64,000 nucleotides of DNA, taken from the NCBI RefSeq assembly GCF_000689415.1, contig NZ_HG322950.1, forward strand, positions 558,001-622,000, in the 5' to 3' direction. Origin of the DNA: Pseudomonas knackmussii B13 (lineage in GTDB: Bacteria; Pseudomonadota; Gammaproteobacteria; Pseudomonadales; Pseudomonadaceae). This document shows, one piece after another, positions 46,335 to 54,535 of this stretch. The notes below the pieces were generated by a model, which was not told the DNA's origin, made no database searches, and was given only the letters and a program-made list of their open reading frames with translations. The stretch's first letter is position 1. Each line of letters begins with the position of its first letter. Position numbers and translations under genes: made by a program.

Positions 46335-46964
46335 GTGATCCGAGTACTGGTGGCCGAAGACCACACCATCGTCCGCGAGGGCATCAAGCAACTGATCGGC
46401 ATGGCCAAGGACCTGCAGGTGGTCGGCGAGGCCACCAATGGCGAACAACTGATCGAGACGTTGCGCCAGGTGCCTTGCGAGGTGGTCCTGCTGGACATCT
46501 CCATGCCCGGGGTGAACGGCCTGGAGGCGATCCCGCGGATCCGCGCGCTGGCCAATCCGCCTGCCATTCTCATGCTGTCGATGCACGATGAAGTGCAGAT
46601 GGCGGCTCGCGCGCTGAAGATCGGCGCGGCCGGCTACGCCACCAAGGACAGCGACCCCGCACTGCTGCTCACCGCCATCCGCAAGGTTGCCAGCGGCGGT
46701 CGCTACATCGACCCGGCACTGGCCGACCGCATGGTCTTCGAGGTCGGCCTGACCGACTCGCGGCCTTCCCACGCATTGCTCTCGGAGCGCGAGTTCTCGG
46801 TGTTCGAGCGCCTGGTGAAGGGCGAGGGCGTGAACGAGATCGCCCAGCACCTGGCGGTCAGCAACAAGACCGTGAGCACCCACAAGGCGCGGCTGATGCA
46901 GAAACTCAACGCGCACTCGGTGGCAGACCTGGTGAAGTACGCCGTCGAGCACAAACTGGTTTGA
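46335..46964 (+). CDS. agtR: AgtR response regulator (NarL/LuxR type)
   Basis: 209 aa from a GTG start at 46335 (IRVLVAEDHTIVREG), with GGGGAGAAG upstream; the frame opens earlier inside agtS. Receiver domain with phospho-acceptor D54 (VLLDISMPG) and K near 105; C-terminal LuxR helix-turn-helix (LSEREFSVFERLVKGEGVNE then NKTVSTHKARLMQKL). Partner of AgtS; expected to activate the downstream transport genes. Confidence 0.9.
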   Translation: MIRVLVAEDHTIVREGIKQLIGMAKDLQVVGEATNGEQLIETLRQVPCEVVLLDISMPGVNGLEAIPRIRALANPPAILMLSMHDEVQMAARALKIGAAGYATKDSDPALLLTAIRKVASGGRYIDPALADRMVFEVGLTDSRPSHALLSEREFSVFERLVKGEGVNEIAQHLAVSNKTVSTHKARLMQKLNAHSVADLVKYAVEHKLV

Positions 46965-47092
46965 TCCGCGACGCGCGGACGCGCCGAATGTGCGTCCCTT
47001 CCGCTTTTTGCAAAGCCCGTCTATCTCGCGCACCGGCGACAGTGAATGATGGCCGGCGCAGTGAGCTGCCTCATCAGAACAAGGAGAAAAGG

Positions 47093-48133
47093 ATGTTGTT
47101 GCGAGCGGTAAAGCGGGGGCTGGTATTCGGCCTGCTAGGCGCAGTCGCCACCCCGGCGCTGGCGGAGTACGTGACGGTGATTTCCTTCGGCGGGGCCAAC
47201 ATGGCCGCGCAGGAGAAGGCGTTCTACAAGCCGTTCAAGGACAGCACCGGCACGGCGGTGGTGCATGGCTCCTATAACGGCGATCTCGACAAGCTCAAGC
47301 AGATGGTGCAGATCAGCCATGTGTCTTGGGACGTGGTCGAGGTGGAGGCGCCGGAGCTGGCGCGCGGCTGCCAGGAAGGCCTGTTCGAGAAGCTCGATCC
47401 GAAGCTGGTCGGCAATGCCGCGGACTACGTGCCGGGAGCGGTGCAGCCGTGCGGCGTCGGCATCTTCGTCTGGACCACGCTGCTGGCCTACAACCAGGAC
47501 AAGGTGCAGGGGCAGCCTTCGGGCTGGGCCGACTTCTGGGATGTGAAGAAGTACCCAGGTAAACGCGGCCTGCGCTGGGGCGCCAAGTACAGCCTGGAGT
47601 TCGCCCTGATGGCCGATGGCGTGGCGCCCAATGAGGTCTATCAGGTGCTGGCGACGCCGGCCGGTGTCGACCGCGCCTTCCACAAGCTCGATGAGCTCAA
47701 GCCCTACATCCGCTGGTGGAAATCCGGCCAGGACCCGGTGCGTGATTTGGCCGACGGCAGCGTGGTCATGAGCTCGGCCTACAACGGCCGGATCGCTGCG
47801 GCGCAGGGTGAGCAGAAGGGCTACCGGATGGTCTGGAGCGGCGGCATCTACGACTTCGACTACTGGGCGATGCCTTCCGGGGTATGGAAGAAGGCCGATG
47901 CCGAGCGCTTCATCGCCTTCGCCAGCCAGCCGGCGCAACAGAAGGTGTACTCGCAGAACATCGCCTACGGCCCCGCCAACCGCAAGGCGGTGGAGCAGCT
48001 GGACCCGCAGGTGGCGGCCAATCTGCCCACCGCGCCGAAGAACATGAGCAATGCGCTGGGCATGAACGTGGCCTTCTGGAGCGAGCACGGCGACGCCCTG
48101 GAGAAGCGTTTCGAGGCCTGGGCCAAGCGCTGA
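47093..48133 (+). CDS. Periplasmic polyamine/amino-acid-type binding protein upstream of the agt operon
   Basis: 346 aa. Signal peptide (VKRGLVFGLLGAVATPALA), then a spermidine/putrescine-type solute-binding fold: VTVISFGGANMAAQEKAFYKPF, WDVVEVEAPELARGC, VVMSSAYNGRIAAAQ. It is a close paralogue of AgtB further downstream. AAGGAGAAAAGG precedes the start. It stands alone between agtR and a terminator at 48181-48205, so it is transcribed separately from agtABCD. It may broaden the substrate range of the shared permease (inference). Confidence 0.88.
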   Translation: MLLRAVKRGLVFGLLGAVATPALAEYVTVISFGGANMAAQEKAFYKPFKDSTGTAVVHGSYNGDLDKLKQMVQISHVSWDVVEVEAPELARGCQEGLFEKLDPKLVGNAADYVPGAVQPCGVGIFVWTTLLAYNQDKVQGQPSGWADFWDVKKYPGKRGLRWGAKYSLEFALMADGVAPNEVYQVLATPAGVDRAFHKLDELKPYIRWWKSGQDPVRDLADGSVVMSSAYNGRIAAAQGEQKGYRMVWSGGIYDFDYWAMPSGVWKKADAERFIAFASQPAQQKVYSQNIAYGPANRKAVEQLDPQVAANLPTAPKNMSNALGMNVAFWSEHGDALEKRFEAWAKR

Positions 48134-48180
48134 GGTCGCTCTCGGAACGGTCGGTGTCGCAATCGTGCGGCACCGATTTT

Positions 48181-48205
48181 CCGGCGCTGCTAGCGCGCCG
48201 GTTTT
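48181..48205 (+). terminator. Terminator before the agt operon
   Basis: CCGGCGC (48181-48187) and GCGCCGG (48195-48201) followed by TTTTG. Confidence 0.82.
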
Positions 48206-48222
48206 GTAGGAATCGCCCTACA
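48205..48222. promoter_or_regulatory. Candidate AgtR-type inverted repeat
   Basis: TGTAGG and CCTACA separated by 6 nt, 114 bp before agtA. The dyad is of a size bound by NarL/LuxR-type regulators. It overlaps the terminator's U-run, and REP elements also contain TGTAGG, so chance is possible. Confidence 0.35.
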
Positions 48223-48335
48223 GACGATCCTCTTCTACCCTTATAGCAAGTTCTCTTCCCGCCCGATTTGCGCGTGCTGCAGGCTTCTCTAGTCTTGCTG
48301 TACGGCATTACTTACATAAATACAAAGGTGCGGTT

Positions 48336-49445
48336 ATGGCCGAGACTCAGGCGAGCGATGTGCTGGTCAGCTTTCGTGGCGTACAGAAGAGCTACGATGG
48401 CGAAACCCTCATCGTCAAAGACCTCAATGTGGATATTCGCAAAGGCGAATTCCTGACCCTGCTGGGGCCGTCCGGTTCCGGCAAGACCACCAGCCTGATG
48501 ATGCTGGCCGGTTTCGAAACCCCCACGTCCGGCGAGATCCTCCTGGCCGGCCGCGCGATCAACAACGTCCCCCCGCACAAGCGCGACATCGGCATGGTGT
48601 TCCAGAACTATGCCCTGTTCCCGCACATGACCGTGGCCGAGAACCTGGCGTTCCCGCTCTCTGTGCGCGGCATGAGCAAGACCGACGTCGCCGAACGCGT
48701 TAAGCGCGCGCTCTCGATGGTCCAACTCGACGCCTTCGGCGGCCGTTATCCGGCGCAGCTTTCCGGCGGCCAGCAGCAGCGCGTGGCCCTGGCCCGTGCG
48801 CTGGTCTTCGAGCCGCAGCTGGTGCTGATGGACGAACCCCTGGGTGCGCTCGACAAGCAATTGCGCGAGCACATGCAGATGGAGATCAAGCACATCCACC
48901 AGCGCCTGGGCGTGACCGTGGTCTACGTGACCCACGACCAGGGCGAGGCGCTGACCATGTCCGACCGCGTGGCGGTATTCCACCAGGGCGAGATCCAGCA
49001 GATCGCGCCGCCGGCGGAACTCTACGAGCACCCGCGCAACTCCTTCGTCGCCAACTTCATCGGTGAGAACAACCGTATCGCCGGCCAACTGCAGAGCCGC
49101 GACGGCGACCGTTGCGTGGTCAGCCTGGCGCGGGGCGAGAAGGTCGAGGCACTGGCAGTCAACGTCGGCGAGCCGGGCCAGCCGGTGAGCCTGTCGATCC
49201 GCCCGGAGCGGGTCCGCCTGAATGGCCACAGCGAGAACTGCGCCAACCGTTTCTCCGGCCGCGTGGCCGAGTTCATCTACCTTGGCGACCACGTGCGCAT
49301 CCGCCTCGAGGTTTGCGGCCGCACCGACTTCTTCGTCAAGCAGCCGATCGCCGAGCTGGACTCCGCGTTGGCGGTCGGGGATGTGGTACCGCTGGGCTGG
49401 GCCGTGGAGCACGTGCGTGCCCTCGACCCGCTCCCGGCGGCCTGA
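48336..49445 (+). CDS. agtA: AgtA ABC-transporter ATPase
   Basis: 369 aa. Walker A GPSGSGKTT (about 44-52), Q-loop FQNYALFPHMTV, signature LSGGQQQRVALARAL (about 140), Walker B LVLMDEPLGALD (about 162), H-loop VTHDQGEA, and a C-terminal TOBE domain: the PotA-type layout of polyamine/GABA importers. It drives uptake through AgtC-AgtD with AgtB as receptor. First gene of the agtABCD operon. Confidence 0.93.
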   Translation: MAETQASDVLVSFRGVQKSYDGETLIVKDLNVDIRKGEFLTLLGPSGSGKTTSLMMLAGFETPTSGEILLAGRAINNVPPHKRDIGMVFQNYALFPHMTVAENLAFPLSVRGMSKTDVAERVKRALSMVQLDAFGGRYPAQLSGGQQQRVALARALVFEPQLVLMDEPLGALDKQLREHMQMEIKHIHQRLGVTVVYVTHDQGEALTMSDRVAVFHQGEIQQIAPPAELYEHPRNSFVANFIGENNRIAGQLQSRDGDRCVVSLARGEKVEALAVNVGEPGQPVSLSIRPERVRLNGHSENCANRFSGRVAEFIYLGDHVRIRLEVCGRTDFFVKQPIAELDSALAVGDVVPLGWAVEHVRALDPLPAA

Positions 49446-49486
49446 GTCGAAGAAAAACAAACCTGCACACTGTGGAGAGAAGAATA

Positions 49487-50545
49487 ATGTCGAAGTTCCC
49501 GTCCCATCCGTTGAAAGCCGGTCTGCAGCTCGCCGCACTGAGTCTGGGCCTGGCTGCCGCCGCGCAGAGCATGGCCGCTACCGATCTGACCGTGATCTCC
49601 TTCGGCGGCGCCAACAAGGACGCCCAGGTCAAGGCCTTCTACCAGCCCTTCGAGAAAGCCACTGGCAACAAGATCGTCGCCGGCGAATACAACGGCGAGA
49701 TGGCCAAGGTGAAGGCCATGGTCGACACCAAGAGCGTGACCTGGGACCTGGTCGAGGTGGAATCGCCGGAGCTGGCCCGTGGCTGTGACGAGGGCATGTT
49801 CGAGGAAATCGACCCGGCCATCCTCGGCAAGGCCGAAGACTACGTTCCGGGCGCGGTGAGCAACTGCGGCGTCGGTTTCTTCGTATGGTCCACCGTGCTG
49901 GCCTACAACGCCGACAAGCTGAAGACCGCTCCGACCGGCTGGGCCGACTTCTGGGACGTGAAGAAATTCCCCGGCAAGCGCGCACTGCGCAAGGGCGCCA
50001 AGTACACCCTGGAATTCGCCCTGATGGCCGACGGCGTTGCGCCGAAAGACGTCTACAAGGTGCTCGCCACCAAGGAAGGCCAGGATCGCGCGTTCAAGAA
50101 ACTCGACGAGATCAAGCCGAACATCCAGTGGTGGGAAGCCGGCGCCCAGCCGCCGCAGTACCTCGCTTCCGGTGACGTGGTCATGAGCTCGGCCTACAAC
50201 GGCCGTATCGCCTCGGTTCAGAAAGAAAGCAACCTGAAGGTCGTGTGGAACGGCGGCATCTACGACTTCGACGCCTGGGCCATCCCGAAAGGCGCCAAGA
50301 AGAAGGACGACGCGCTGAAGTTCATCGCCTTCTCGGTCAAGCCCGAGCAGCAGAAGATCTACGCCGAGAACATCGCCTACGGTCCGGTGAACAAGAACAC
50401 CGTGAACCTGCTGGACAAGGGCGTTCTGACCAACATGCCGACCACCCCGGCCAACATCGAAGGCCAGGTGGGCATGAACGTCGGCTTCTGGGCTGACTAC
50501 GGCGAGCAGCTGGAACAGCGCTTCAACGCCTGGGCCGCCAAGTAA
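49487..50545 (+). CDS. agtB: AgtB periplasmic binding protein
   Basis: 352 aa from the ATG preceded by GGAGAGA; the frame opens earlier inside agtA. Signal peptide AALSLGLAAAAQSMA, then the same fold as the protein at 47093-48133, with shared blocks GWADFWDVKKFPGKR, LEFALMADGVAP and VVMSSAYNGRIAS. Receptor for 4-aminobutyrate/5-aminovalerate by homology. A 177-bp hairpin-rich spacer follows, as expected for a binding protein made in excess of its permease. Confidence 0.9.
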   Translation: MSKFPSHPLKAGLQLAALSLGLAAAAQSMAATDLTVISFGGANKDAQVKAFYQPFEKATGNKIVAGEYNGEMAKVKAMVDTKSVTWDLVEVESPELARGCDEGMFEEIDPAILGKAEDYVPGAVSNCGVGFFVWSTVLAYNADKLKTAPTGWADFWDVKKFPGKRALRKGAKYTLEFALMADGVAPKDVYKVLATKEGQDRAFKKLDEIKPNIQWWEAGAQPPQYLASGDVVMSSAYNGRIASVQKESNLKVVWNGGIYDFDAWAIPKGAKKKDDALKFIAFSVKPEQQKIYAENIAYGPVNKNTVNLLDKGVLTNMPTTPANIEGQVGMNVGFWADYGEQLEQRFNAWAAK

Positions 50546-50722
50546 GGTCGGCCCCGCGCCGCCGGCTCTCGGCGGCGCCTGTGGCGACGCCGCCACGAAC
50601 CGCGCAGTTTGCGGTCCGCAGCGGCCGGGAGGCTCTCCCGGTCCGGCGGCGTTCGTCCCGAAACGTCCGAAATACCACACTTAAGCCGCCTTCGCGGGCG
50701 GCTCGTTTTACCGGAGTTCGCT
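50546..50722 (+). promoter_or_regulatory. Hairpin-rich spacer between agtB and agtC
   Basis: Three stems: GCGCCGCC/GGCGGCGC (50556-50578), CCGGGAG/CTCCCGG (50625-50641) and GCCGCC/GGCGGC (50685-50702), the last followed by TCGTTTTA. They could protect the agtB 3' end and partially terminate, lowering permease expression. Confidence 0.6.
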
Positions 50723-51970
50723 ATGGCCACCGCTGTGTCCTTGAACGAGGTCGCCGGCCCCACCCTCAAGCAGCGCCTGGCGCGTGCAGAGCGGATGAAC
50801 CGTCTGAAATCCCAGGCGCTGATCCTGCCGCTGCTGCTGTTCCTCCTGCTGGTGTTCCTGGTGCCGATTGCCGCGCTGCTCATGAAGAGCGTGAACAACC
50901 CCGAGGTGGTCGGCTCGCTGCCGAAGACCGTCAACGCCATCACCGTATGGGACGGCAAGTCGCTGCCGCCTGAGCCGGTGTACCAGGCGCTGAGCGAAGA
51001 CCTGGTCGCTGCGCGCAAGAACCAGACCATCGGTGACCTCTCCAAGCGCCTGAACATGGAGCTGGCCGGCTACCGCAGCCTGATGGCCAAGACCGCCCGT
51101 GCCCTGCCGTTCCAGCAGCCGCCGGCCTCTTATAAAGACGCCATGGAAGCGCTCGACGAGCGCTGGGGCGACCCGGCCTACTGGCAGGTGATCCGCCGCA
51201 ACGCCAGCAGCATCACCCCCTATTACCTGCTCGCCGCGCTCGATCATCGTATCGACGACCTCGGCGAACTGGCCCAGGCCACGCCCGACCAGTCCATCTA
51301 CCTGGACATCTTCGCGCGCACTTTCTGGATGGGCGCGGTGATCACCGTGATCTGCCTGCTGTTCGCCTATCCGCTGGCGTACCTGCTGGCCAACTTGCCG
51401 ACGCGCAAGAGCAACCTGCTGATGATCCTGGTCCTGCTGCCGTTCTGGACGTCCATCCTGGTGCGCGTAGCGGCGTGGATCGTGCTGCTGCAGTCCGGCG
51501 GCCTGATCAACGGCGCGCTGCTCAAGCTGGGCTTGATCGACCAGCCGTTGCAACTCGTGTTCAACCGCACCGGCGTGTACATCGCCATGGTGCACATCAT
51601 GCTGCCGTTCATGATCCTGCCGATCTTCAGCGTGATGAAGAGCATCTCGCCGAGCTACATGCGTGCGGCCATCTCCCTGGGCAGCCATCCGTTCGGCGCC
51701 TTCTGGAAGGTCTACTTCCCGCAGACCGTAGCCGGCGTCGGCGCCGGTTGCCTGCTGGTGTTCATCCTGTCGATCGGCTACTACATCACCCCGGCGCTGC
51801 TGGGCAGCCCGAACGACCAGATGGTCAGCTACTTCGTCGCCTTCTACACCAACACCACCATCAACTGGGGCATGGCCACGGCCCTGGGCGGCCTGCTGCT
51901 GTTCGCCACCCTGGTGCTGTACGTGATCTACGGCTGGCTGGTGGGCGCGAGCCGCCTGCGCCTGGGCTGA
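50723..51970 (+). CDS. agtC: AgtC ABC-transporter permease
   Basis: 415 aa. The first transmembrane helix (about 32-55) is followed by an unusually long soluble segment (about 60-205), then five helices of a PotB-type permease (ARTFWMGAVITVICLLFAYP onward) with a cytoplasmic EAA-like loop (YMRAAISLGSHPFGAFWKVYFPQ). The long periplasmic insert distinguishes it from standard PotB proteins of about 300 aa. Pairs with AgtD; 13 bp before agtD. Confidence 0.9.
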   Translation: MATAVSLNEVAGPTLKQRLARAERMNRLKSQALILPLLLFLLLVFLVPIAALLMKSVNNPEVVGSLPKTVNAITVWDGKSLPPEPVYQALSEDLVAARKNQTIGDLSKRLNMELAGYRSLMAKTARALPFQQPPASYKDAMEALDERWGDPAYWQVIRRNASSITPYYLLAALDHRIDDLGELAQATPDQSIYLDIFARTFWMGAVITVICLLFAYPLAYLLANLPTRKSNLLMILVLLPFWTSILVRVAAWIVLLQSGGLINGALLKLGLIDQPLQLVFNRTGVYIAMVHIMLPFMILPIFSVMKSISPSYMRAAISLGSHPFGAFWKVYFPQTVAGVGAGCLLVFILSIGYYITPALLGSPNDQMVSYFVAFYTNTTINWGMATALGGLLLFATLVLYVIYGWLVGASRLRLG

Positions 51971-51983
51971 GGAGAAGAAGAAA

Positions 51984-52811
51984 ATGCTGAGTCCCTACAT
52001 GTCCCCGGTCGAGCGCGTGTGGTTCTACACCCTGCGCATCCTCTGCGGCCTGGTGCTGCTGTTCCTGGTGCTGCCGGTGCTGGTGATCATTCCGTTGTCG
52101 TTCAACTCCGGCACCTTCCTGGTCTACCCGCTGCAGGGCTTCTCGCTGCGCTGGTACGCCGACTTCTTCCACTCCGCCGAGTGGATGCGTTCGCTGACCA
52201 ACAGCATGATCGTGGCCCCGGCCGCGACCGTGCTGGCTATGGTCTTCGGCACCCTGGCGTCGATCGGCCTGACCCGCGGCGAGTTCCGTGGCAAAGCCCT
52301 GGTGATGAGCCTGGTGATCTCGCCGATGGTGGTCCCGGTGGTGATCATCGGTGTGGCGAGCTACCTGTTCTTCGCGCCCTTCGGCCTGGGCAACAGCTAC
52401 ATCTCGCTGATCATCGTGCACGCCGTGCTCGGCGTGCCCTTCGTGATCATCACGGTGTCGGCGACCCTGCAGGGCTTCAACCAGAACCTGGTGCGCGCCG
52501 CCGCCAGCCTGGGCGCGCCGCCGGTGCTGACCTTCTTCAAGGTGACCCTGCCGCTGATCGCCCCCGGGGTGATCTCGGGTGCGCTCTTCGCCTTCGCCAC
52601 CTCGTTCGACGAAGTAGTGGTGACGCTGTTCCTCGCCGGCCCCGAGCAGGCCACCCTGCCGCGCCAGATGTTCAGCGGTATCCGCGAGAACCTCAGCCCG
52701 ACCATCGCCGCCGCGGCGACCCTGCTGATCGGCTTCTCCGTCCTGCTGCTGCTGACCCTGGAATGGCTGCGCGGCCGCAGCGAGAAGATGCGTACCGCAC
52801 CGACTGCCTGA
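51984..52811 (+). CDS. agtD: AgtD ABC-transporter permease
   Basis: 275 aa, PotC-type permease with six hydrophobic helices (LCGLVLLFLVLPVLVIIPLSF first). The EAA loop is NLVRAAASLGAPPVLTFFKVTLP. A ribosome-binding site GGAGAAG precedes it. Last gene of the agt operon, ended by a strong terminator. Confidence 0.92.
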   Translation: MLSPYMSPVERVWFYTLRILCGLVLLFLVLPVLVIIPLSFNSGTFLVYPLQGFSLRWYADFFHSAEWMRSLTNSMIVAPAATVLAMVFGTLASIGLTRGEFRGKALVMSLVISPMVVPVVIIGVASYLFFAPFGLGNSYISLIIVHAVLGVPFVIITVSATLQGFNQNLVRAAASLGAPPVLTFFKVTLPLIAPGVISGALFAFATSFDEVVVTLFLAGPEQATLPRQMFSGIRENLSPTIAAAATLLIGFSVLLLLTLEWLRGRSEKMRTAPTA

Positions 52812-52820
52812 TCCACAGTG

Positions 52821-52874
52821 GATCGCGGCAGGTCCGTCGCCTCGGCGGCGGGCCTGTTCCGCGATCTTTTTTTT
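52821..52874 (+). terminator. Terminator of the agt operon
   Basis: GATCGCGG opens a long stem closed by CCGCGATC, with an inner GCCTCGGCGGC-type stem, then eight T residues. Confidence 0.93.
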
Positions 52875-52965
52875 GCCTGGCACTCGGCCATCGGGCCGAT
52901 CCCACCTCGCCGCTGTCAGCGGCTACAATGCGCGCCATCCGTGATTCCGCCCACAGAGGTGCGCC

Positions 52966-53640
52966 ATGCAACCCTACGCCATCGCCCCGTCGATCCTCTC
53001 CGCCGACTTCGCCCGCTTGGGCGAGGATGTGGACAAGGTGCTCGCCGCCGGCGCCGACATCGTCCACTTCGACGTGATGGACAACCATTACGTGCCGAAC
53101 CTCACCATCGGCCCGATGGTCTGCACGGCGCTGCGCAAGTACGGCGTGACCGCGCCCATCGACGTGCACCTGATGGTCTCCCCGGTGGACCGCATCATCG
53201 GCGACTTCATCGAAGCCGGCGCCACCTACATCACCTTCCACCCGGAAGCCTCGCAGCACATCGACCGCTCCCTGCAACTGATCAAGGACGGCGGCTGCAA
53301 GGCCGGCCTGGTGTTCAACCCGGCCACCTCGCTGGACGCGCTCAAGTACGTGATGGACAAGATCGACATGGTCCTGCTGATGAGCGTGAACCCCGGCTTC
53401 GGCGGGCAGAAGTTCATCCCCGGCACCCTCGACAAGCTGCGCGAAGCGCGCGCACTGATCGACGCCTCCGGCCGTGACATCCGCCTGGAGATAGATGGCG
53501 GCGTCAACGTGAAGAACATCCGCGAGATCGCCGCGGCGGGTGCCGACACCTTCGTCGCCGGTTCGGCCATCTTCAATGCGCCGGACTACGCCGAAGTCAT
53601 CCGCACCATGCGCGCCGAGCTGGCACAGGCCGGCAAGTGA
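52966..53640 (+). CDS. rpe: Ribulose-phosphate 3-epimerase
   Basis: 224 aa TIM-barrel enzyme. IAPSILSADFARLGEDV at the N-terminus, HFDVMDNHYVPNLTIGP with metal ligands, MSVNPGFGGQKF, and EIDGGVNVKNI. It interconverts ribulose-5-P and xylulose-5-P in the pentose phosphate pathway. AGAGG precedes the start; the stop overlaps the gph start (TGATG). Confidence 0.97.
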   Translation: MQPYAIAPSILSADFARLGEDVDKVLAAGADIVHFDVMDNHYVPNLTIGPMVCTALRKYGVTAPIDVHLMVSPVDRIIGDFIEAGATYITFHPEASQHIDRSLQLIKDGGCKAGLVFNPATSLDALKYVMDKIDMVLLMSVNPGFGGQKFIPGTLDKLREARALIDASGRDIRLEIDGGVNVKNIREIAAAGADTFVAGSAIFNAPDYAEVIRTMRAELAQAGK

Positions 53641-54464
53641 TGAGCGCTGCGCAACCGTTGTTCGCCGGGAAGCTGCCGCGTCTGGTGATGTTCGACCTCG
53701 ACGGCACCCTGGTGGACTCGGTTCCGGACCTGGCTGCTGCGGTGGACAAGATGCTGCTGCAGCTCGGCCGTCCGGCTGCGGGCCTGGAGGCCGTGCGCCA
53801 CTGGGTCGGCAACGGCGCCCGCGTGCTGGTGCGCCGCGCGCTGGCCGGTGACATCGAGCACGATGGCGTGAGCGAGGAAGACACCGAGCGCGCCCTGGCC
53901 CTGTTCATGGAGGCCTATGCCGACAGCCACACGCTCACCGAGGTCTATCCCGGTGTGGTCGATACCCTGAAGTGGCTGAAGAAGCGCGACGTCGAGCTGG
54001 CGCTGATCACCAACAAGCCTGAGCGTTTCGTCGCTCCGCTGCTGGACGAGATGGGCCTGGGCAAGTTCTTCCGCTGGATCGTCGGCGGTGACACCCTGCC
54101 GCAGCAGAAGCCCGATCCGGCAGCGCTGCTGTTCGTGATGAAGGCTGCCGGTGTGCTCGCGGATGACGCCTTGTTCGTCGGCGACTCGCGCAATGACGTG
54201 CTGGCAGCGAAGGCCGCCGGCGTACGTAGCGTTGGCCTCACCTACGGCTACAACCACGGCCGTCCGATCGATGAAGAGCAGCCGACCCTGGTGGTGGACG
54301 ACCTGCGCCAACTGCTGCCTTGCTTCGATCAGGGCAAAGCGATAGTGTTGCCGGACTCTGTTTCGACCCCCGCTCAACGAGATCGCATCGTGCTGGACTC
54401 GGCTCCCCGCAAACTCTGGATGAAGGTCATCAAGGCCCTGGCCCGTTGGCGCTGGCGCGCCTGA
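53640..54464 (+). CDS. gph: Phosphoglycolate phosphatase
   Basis: 274 aa HAD phosphatase. MFDLDGTLVDSVPDL is motif I, ITNKP motif II, and FVGDSRNDVLAAKAAG motif IV. It removes 2-phosphoglycolate arising during DNA repair. The ATG at 53640 overlaps the rpe stop; a GTG one codon earlier is less likely. The C-terminus ends ALARWRWRA, Trp-rich, just 71 bp before trpE. Confidence 0.95.
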   Translation: MSAAQPLFAGKLPRLVMFDLDGTLVDSVPDLAAAVDKMLLQLGRPAAGLEAVRHWVGNGARVLVRRALAGDIEHDGVSEEDTERALALFMEAYADSHTLTEVYPGVVDTLKWLKKRDVELALITNKPERFVAPLLDEMGLGKFFRWIVGGDTLPQQKPDPAALLFVMKAAGVLADDALFVGDSRNDVLAAKAAGVRSVGLTYGYNHGRPIDEEQPTLVVDDLRQLLPCFDQGKAIVLPDSVSTPAQRDRIVLDSAPRKLWMKVIKALARWRWRA

Positions 54465-54535
54465 CATCTGCCTGGCCGGTCATCCCGGCGTGTTTGCCAC
54501 AAGCCCGTTTCCTCCCTCTCTCCACGAGGCCGATC

